A stretch of DNA of 64,000 nt. Source: Spirochaetales bacterium Spiro_09 (GTDB lineage Bacteria; Spirochaetota; Spirochaetia; Treponematales; Treponemataceae). The position numbers and the translations under genes are program-made. Positions 61,196 to 64,000 of the stretch are shown one piece after another (within the stretch, counting starts at the first letter, position 1; the number at the start of each line of letters is the position of its first letter). The notes under the pieces were generated by a model. It searched no databases. It was given only the letters and a program-made list of their open reading frames with translations, and had not been told where the DNA came from. The stretch lies in assembly GCA_001604385.1 (NCBI GenBank), contig LVBK01000016.1, positions 88,461 through 152,460 of the forward strand, in the 5' to 3' direction.

Positions 61196-63097
61196 ATGGA
61201 TATCAAGGCCCTTTCCCGTCGAATCACCATCCAGGCAGCGGCGTCCTATTTTTATGTCCAGATAGGGACAGTCCTGGCCAGCGAACTATTCTCGCAGCTC
61301 TATAACCCACTGTGGGATGTCGGGTATATCGATCGCATCAAGCTGGCGATCAACCCGAAACTGATCCTCTTTTGTATTTTATTATGCAGCATGACCGCCC
61401 TTGCGATCAGGGCATATCTCAAGCCCCTGTGGAAGGAGCTTGCCAACCCCGGTCAGGACCGGAAAACACGGGATCGCGCACGCATGGTAGCAGTCAGGCT
61501 TCCCTGGACCCTCATCCTCTACAATAGTTTTATTTGGACGTTCGCGGTATTTCTCTTCTGGTTCATAAACGGTTTTTCCATGCCTTCCCGGCTCCCCGTA
61601 TTGTGGGTTCTGGCAATCAAGCTGTCCGAATCCCTCGCGGGTTCGCTTCTCAATGCATTTGTCATCGACGCATTCCTGAAAGAACCAAAAGAACGGTTAC
61701 AAATCCACAGTTTTCAGGAAAAGGAACGGGACCATTTCATTGAACGCAAAGCCATTTTCATTCCGGTCAGCACGGGTGCCATTATCATGACGCACATGGC
61801 GTACATCACCTGGTACTACCTTTCACGCGCCCCGGATCAGGCCGGCCCGGCCCAACCCTACCTTTCCATCGTTCTGGTTGGCATTATTATCCTGGTCGTC
61901 ATCTTTTTCGTGGCGCTCACCTCAAAGCGGCAGGACATCATCCAGTTTCAACTTCTTCATGAGCAGATAAAAAAGATGAGTGAAAGCGCAAACGCCGATT
62001 TGCGCCAGAAAGTCTCCATTCTCAACTTTGACGAGACTGGCCGCGTAACGGAAAGCATGAATGCCTACCTCGGCGTGCTCCAGGATATGATCAATTCGAT
62101 CAGAACAGGATGCGGTTCGCTCAAGGACAACGAGACAGGCTTGACGCACAGCATGAAAGTCGCCGCCGACAATTTGCACAAAATCATAACATCGGTGCAA
62201 ACGGCCAAGGGCGAGATCGAGAAACAGCTCGATGCAACACGCAGCTCTTCCGTGTCGGTTGAAGAGATCAGCAACAGAACGCAAAATCTGCACGCGGCTG
62301 TAGTGCAGCAAAACGCGAGTGTCAGCAACTCGAGCGCCGGCATAGAACAAATGATTGCCAATATCCAGTCGGTCAATGCAAATACCGAGCGAATCAACTC
62401 GGCCTGCAAAAAACTTCTGGACAGCGCGAATAACGGTAAAAATAAAATTACCGATTCAAATACGCTGATAAAAAAGGTTGTTGATGCCTCAAACCTCCTT
62501 ATCGATGCAAACAAAATGATTGCGGCAATTGCCGCCCAAACCAACCTGCTGGCCATGAATGCTGCAATCGAAGCAGCCCACGCGGGAGCGGCCGGAGCAG
62601 GCTTTGCGGTAGTAGCCGACGAAATTCGCTCGCTTGCGGAAAAAAGCGCCAAGCAGTCAAAGCTGGTAACCGGCCACCTTGGAGAGGTTCGCTCGGCCAT
62701 CGAAAACGCGGTCAGCTCATCCACAGAGGCCGCGACCGGATTTGACGATGTTCTCTCGCTCATCAACACGGTGACAGATATGGAACAGGAAAACGCCCTT
62801 TCCATGCGGGAACAGAAAACCGGCTCGGACCAGGTAGCCCAAACGCTCCATGAAATGCAACAAACCACCGGGGTTGTCAACGAGGCAGCCCAAACCCTCG
62901 CGACTGACGTTGACCATCTGGAAAAGGCAATTACCCGTCTGGTTGAATGTTCCAATCGCGTACAGGCAGAAATGGAACAGATTGTCGAGGATACCGAAAG
63001 CATGCAGGAGAGTTTTGACGGAATGTCCACACTCAAGGAAGGGAATCACGAAATATTCACCTCCGTTGCGGAACAGGTGGGCAGATTTCTCGTCTAG
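61196..63097 (+). CDS. Chemoreceptor with a six-helix membrane domain
   Basis: The 633-residue protein has about six helices in its first 240 residues, no large periplasmic domain, a HAMP-like region ([16 protein letters not shown]), and a chemoreceptor signalling hairpin with tip [19 protein letters not shown]. The polytopic membrane part may sense a membrane-embedded or intracellular signal. The second ATG at 61196 is selected because AAGGA at 61185-61189 is six bases before it; the first ATG at 61190 is too close. Confidence 0.88.
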   Translation: MDIKALSRRITIQAAASYFYVQIGTVLASELFSQLYNPLWDVGYIDRIKLAINPKLILFCILLCSMTALAIRAYLKPLWKELANPGQDRKTRDRARMVAVRLPWTLILYNSFIWTFAVFLFWFINGFSMPSRLPVLWVLAIKLSESLAGSLLNAFVIDAFLKEPKERLQIHSFQEKERDHFIERKAIFIPVSTGAIIMTHMAYITWYYLSRAPDQAGPAQPYLSIVLVGIIILVVIFFVALTSKRQDIIQFQLLHEQIKKMSESANADLRQKVSILNFDETGRVTESMNAYLGVLQDMINSIRTGCGSLKDNETGLTHSMKVAADNLHKIITSVQTAKGEIEKQLDATRSSSVSVEEISNRTQNLHAAVVQQNASVSNSSAGIEQMIANIQSVNANTERINSACKKLLDSANNGKNKITDSNTLIKKVVDASNLLIDANKMIAAIAAQTNLLAMNAAIEAAHAGAAGAGFAVVADEIRSLAEKSAKQSKLVTGHLGEVRSAIENAVSSSTEAATGFDDVLSLINTVTDMEQENALSMREQKTGSDQVAQTLHEMQQTTGVVNEAAQTLATDVDHLEKAITRLVECSNRVQAEMEQIVEDTESMQESFDGMSTLKEGNHEIFTSVAEQVGRFLV

Positions 63098-63103
63098 CCG
63101 TGT

Positions 63104-63109
63104 TATAAT
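63104..63109 (+). promoter_or_regulatory. Extended -10 promoter of the LiaF-like gene
   Basis: A consensus TATAAT is preceded by TG and one base. No good -35 is seen, consistent with an extended -10 promoter. Confidence 0.55.
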
Positions 63110-63165
63110 CCGGTAAACACAAGACATACTGTTCGCATCTGAACGGGCAATCCAGGAGGAATTTT

Positions 63166-63915
63166 ATGAAGCGCGACTTTTCAGCAATTATAATTGGTGT
63201 TCTGTTTTTAGCTGCCGGAATTGCGGTGGGCGGAAGCATGCTCGGATATTTTGACTTTACCGTCAACTTTGCCGGATGGTGGACACTCTTCATCATTATT
63301 CCGGCCCTTATCGCCATCATTCAGGGCAACGTCAACGCAGGCAGCCTGATCATGCTTGCTGTCGGCCTCATTCTGCTCCTGAAGGCACAGGGACTCATGC
63401 CATATAACTTCAGCTGGCGCCTGATATTCCCCCTTGCGCTGTTGATTATCGGATTTCAGGTCCTGTTCGGCGGAACCGGTACTGCCCGGCTAACTGGTTT
63501 CAGACATGCGAAGAAGCAACGGGACGAAGCCGGAACAGAGACAAAACAGGATGCAGGCGGCATTTTTACCAGTGCCTCGCATCCGGAAGACAGCCATAAA
63601 ACAGCGTCAGTGCTGTTTGGAGGGCAGGAAATCTTTTACGGCTCGGAAACCGTCAGCGGGGCGTCCTATTCTGCGATCTTCGGCGGTCTGACCATCAATA
63701 TGCGGAACGTTACCATCACCGGTGATATTATCATCCAGGTTTCGGCGACCTTTGCCGGCATCGAGATTATCTTGCCGGAAAATGTACAGCTGGTAACCAA
63801 TATTGTACCCATTCTGGGCGGAGTTGAATGCAAATATGCCCCGACGAACAATACTGTGTCACCAAAGGTTATAGTAAACGGAACCGTCGCACTGGGTGGT
63901 ATTGAAATAAAGTAA
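63166..63915 (+). CDS. LiaF/LiaI-like membrane protein
   Basis: The 249-residue protein has four N-terminal helices (LiaI-LiaF-type transmembrane domain) and, after a hydrophilic linker, a C-terminal beta-solenoid-like domain (VLFGGQEI, AIFGGLTINM, ATFAGIEIIL, PILGGVECKY repeats). In Firmicutes LiaF represses a cell-envelope stress response, but here no LiaRS partner is visible, so only the fold is assigned. AGGAGG precedes the ATG. Confidence 0.85.
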   Translation: MKRDFSAIIIGVLFLAAGIAVGGSMLGYFDFTVNFAGWWTLFIIIPALIAIIQGNVNAGSLIMLAVGLILLLKAQGLMPYNFSWRLIFPLALLIIGFQVLFGGTGTARLTGFRHAKKQRDEAGTETKQDAGGIFTSASHPEDSHKTASVLFGGQEIFYGSETVSGASYSAIFGGLTINMRNVTITGDIIIQVSATFAGIEIILPENVQLVTNIVPILGGVECKYAPTNNTVSPKVIVNGTVALGGIEIK

Positions 63916-63963
63916 GCGACTGACAATTACTCTACCGTACTGATTGACCAGCACTCAATTTAT

Positions 63964-63984
63964 GTATTAATACTGTATTAATAC
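63964..63984. promoter_or_regulatory. Two adjacent palindromes at the right edge
   Basis: The palindrome GTATTAATAC occurs twice, separated by one T, a few bases before an ATG at 63988 that may begin the next gene (cut by the window end). This looks like a regulator or promoter site. Confidence 0.4.
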
Positions 63985-64000
63985 AAGATGAAAAATGACA

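Noticed and set aside
1..64000. tRNA, rRNA, insertion sequences or prophage genes
   Set aside because: I saw no cloverleaf-like sequence, transposase, integrase or phage structural gene. A dedicated tRNA search could still find a small RNA that I missed.

Overview
The window looks like the chromosome of a free-living or gut-associated spirochaete, probably Treponema-related. This is inferred from gene content and not from a marker gene. The evidence is a NADH-linked trimeric [FeFe]-hydrogenase operon, a sugar-binding protein with the treponeme-like AGGAQ signal-peptide junction and no lipobox, two unusual chemoreceptors, spirochaete-style lipoproteins, and a fermentative, amino-acid-synthesising lifestyle. 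I see no rRNA, tRNA, insertion sequence, prophage or CRISPR array.

Layout. 1-4.2 kb: end of a PHP-domain gene, an acyl-CoA synthetase, a secreted NlpC/P60 protein and a lipoprotein. 4.3-9.6 kb: three tandem hairpins, a strong promoter with a palindrome, then hydC-HATPase-ferredoxin-hydB-hydA and a perfect terminator. 9.6-14.8 kb: a membrane protein with a Cys cluster, a lipoprotein with seven 86-residue repeats, and a secreted flavodoxin-like protein plus membrane ferric-reductase pair. 14.9-19.1 kb: a sugar ABC transporter without an ATPase gene, and an ArsR-type regulator. 19.1-21.4 kb: a chemoreceptor with a sugar-binding fold whose lobes appear in swapped order. 21.5-24.4 kb: a TrxB-like/YeeE/YeeE/TusA sulfur operon behind a near-consensus sigma-54 promoter, with an NtrC-type regulator and dCache sensor kinase next to it (24.6-28.2 kb). 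That kinase pair ends a six-gene operon with DUF5058, a second membrane protein, an M20 peptidase and DUF1275 (to 31.8 kb).

31.8-42.7 kb: patatin, SlyX, a CheY-like protein, MscS, a second acyl-CoA synthetase, a PdxA-like enzyme, a 1126-residue glycoside phosphorylase behind a LacI-type operator, a HAD nucleotidase and an acyltransferase. 42.7-47.6 kb: a his operon (hisG-hisB-hisA/I/E fusion-hemerythrin-hisD) preceded by a his leader peptide with five consecutive His codons and an attenuator. 47.7-55.8 kb: N-acetylglutamate synthase, a carA-carB pair that has lost key catalytic residues of the glutaminase and of both ATP-grasp sites, a MATE exporter and arginase. 55.8-64 kb: a FeoB-associated-type small protein, a LacI regulator, an orphan adenine methylase, endonuclease III, an ABC-F ATPase, a six-TM chemoreceptor and a LiaF-like protein.

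Three signals stand out. The carAB pair is intact as reading frames but looks catalytically dead, and it sits between argA and arginase. The his operon has a classical ribosome-mediated attenuator. Many genes in the window have a -10-like hexamer 6-8 bases before the ATG and no Shine-Dalgarno sequence, which suggests widespread leaderless transcription.
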